Shown: positions 62,658 through 64,000 of the stretch, one piece after another
How positions within the stretch are numbered: the first letter of the stretch is position 1
Layout of the letters: each line of letters starts with the position of its first letter
Assembly: GCA_037954325.1 (NCBI GenBank)
Contig: JBBMNZ010000028.1
Location: 6,765,001 to 6,829,000 of the forward strand
DNA: 64,000 nt
From: Fistularia commersonii
Taxonomy: Eukaryota; Chordata; Actinopteri; Syngnathiformes; Fistulariidae
Reading direction: 5' to 3'
The notes under the pieces: model-generated
Seen by the model: the letters and a program-made list of their open reading frames with translations, nothing else
What the model was told of the DNA's origin: nothing
Databases searched by the model: none
Translations under genes and position numbers: made by a program

Positions 62658-64000
62658 ATGAACTTAAGTTTCAGCTACAAGCCAGTCAGCATACATTTAG
62701 TTTTTTGTTTTTTTTTTTTCTTCATTCAATAGTGTAGCTATTCTCTCCCGACATAACTCTCACAAAATTGATACCTCTGGAAAAATGTATTGGACTTGTT
62801 TATATCTTGTAATGAGAAAGTGTTTTTTTTTTTGTCATGAAAAGCAACCGCAAGTTAAACGTCAGCTTCTCACCATGTGCAAAAAAACAACTTTCTGGAC
62901 AGTGTCAAATTATGCTAATTCTCAAGCAGTCAAAGCAGTCTTTTTCTAATAGTCTAGAGGAATTAAATTACGAGCACTTCTTCCTCATAAGTTTGTGCAA
63001 AAAGCATTTGTGTCTTACATTAAGTCTATATTTAACTTTTCCCCTCGTTCCCCTCAACTACTCTTTCCCCACATTAGCATTTCTTCTGGTTTTCAGCAGT
63101 GAACGTCAACGTGTTGCCTTCTTTTGCTCTATTTTTGTACTCAGAACGCTATTTTACAATTTGTGCATTGACTCACAGGAAAACATCACAGCCCATAATA
63201 TTGGGAGAGGGCTGGGTGGGGATACAGAAAGCATTGCATGATGATTACTTCAGGATCTTGCATCACAGGAATTTTTGACGTGGGGCCGCGTGCCGTCTGT
63301 CTGCTGCTGATATGCACTATTCATTTGTTCACACCGTGCATGACTAACAAGAATGTCAAGTTGAAGTTGGACTTAAACCAAAAATGTTAAACATACCTGC
63401 ATTGACACTTAACAAACACAAGAATTAACAGTTTGCACAGATGACCGTTAGTGTACAAAAAGGTTTAACACGTACTTGCCTGTAAATATTTGGGAAAATC
63501 AATATAGCTAGTTAAGTGGCATTCTTTATTGTTCAAAGGAATATACTGTTTCATGTTGCTTTGCTTGTTGGACCTATTTAAAATGCAGAAAAAGAAACAC
63601 GTTCTATCTTGTGTCTTCTGTTTGAAATACTCCAGTATGAATTGATGTTTTGGGTGAATTATTTATGAAAAGTTATTTTCTTTTAGTCACCAAGAATCAC
63701 CGCATGCCTGTGGCCAGTAGCTGTTCATCAACCTTAGTGAAGGCTCATTACCACAGGGGAATGTAAAAGCACTTAGCAATGCTTGTTCATTCGGCTTGTT
63801 TTTACCAAGAAAAGCTACAGAGGGGGCAGCTTGAAACTCCCACTGCTGCTGCCAAAGGTTATAAGATGCAACCAGTGGACAGAGAAGACTCGATACTTTA
63901 TATGAGGCCTGAGATTGGACATTAATTTGAAAATGAAACAATAATAGCCAAATCTTATTGACTCTCAAAATTGGTAAAATGGTGCTGTTTTTTATTAATT
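62658..64000 (+). other. tubg1: tubg1 3' UTR and flank
   Basis: The sequence after the stop is AT-rich with T-runs at about 62700-62720 and 62823-62834. The nearest poly(A)-type hexamer I see is ATTAAA at 62962-62967; no AATAAA was found in this stretch. No other gene is supported up to the end of the window. Confidence 0.45.

Overview
This window looks like genomic DNA from a ray-finned (teleost) fish. Its genes are split into short exons with GT-AG (a few GC-AG) introns. Their proteins match vertebrate families over full length, and the spacers carry fish-type SINE pieces, hAT transposons with 8-bp target duplications and long CA/TA microsatellites. I saw no bacterial or viral gene set. Exon boundaries were placed by eye, using splice signals, reading-frame phase and family similarity. 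In five of the six genes every exon phase closes and the coding length is a multiple of three; srcin1 closes except where noted.

Layout, left to right. (1) 1-23165, plus: the 3' part of srcin1 (p140Cap, a Src/cortactin-binding scaffold), about twelve exons, then a 3' UTR of about 4.9 kb. (2) 23290-35417, minus: fmnl1, a complete 24-exon formin of about 1,121 residues (myristoylation site, GBD/FH3, FH1, FH2, DAD). (3) 36426-40371, plus: mlx, the bHLH-zip partner of Mondo and Mad proteins, 8 exons, 245 residues. (4) 42479-44957, minus: psmc3ip (HOP2), the meiotic recombination co-factor, 8 exons, 212 residues. (5) 47848-53590, minus: retreg3 (FAM134C), an ER-phagy reticulon-type protein, 9 exons, 497 residues. 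(6) 54371-62657, plus: tubg1 (gamma-tubulin), 11 exons, 451 residues. The rest is tubg1 3' flank.

The block mlx-psmc3ip-retreg3-tubg1 has the same order and orientation as in human 17q21.2. srcin1 and fmnl1 lie elsewhere on human 17q, so the window joins pieces that are separate in human. The genes alternate as convergent and divergent pairs: srcin1/fmnl1 converge with 3' ends about 120 bp apart; fmnl1/mlx and retreg3/tubg1 each diverge from a spacer of 1 kb or less; mlx/psmc3ip converge. The six proteins do not form one pathway. srcin1 and fmnl1 both act on the actin cortex, tubg1 nucleates microtubules, psmc3ip acts in meiosis, mlx in nutrient-responsive transcription, and retreg3 in ER turnover.

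I found no convincing new multi-gene system. The most useful observations are: two perfect GC-AG introns in tubg1 and a weaker one in fmnl1; a possible retained-intron isoform that swaps the fmnl1 DAD tail; a TG microsatellite serving as the tract of a srcin1 splice acceptor; two hAT insertions with intact 8-bp duplications, one of which may supply the mlx poly(A) signal; and a set of CTCF-like motifs at gene boundaries.
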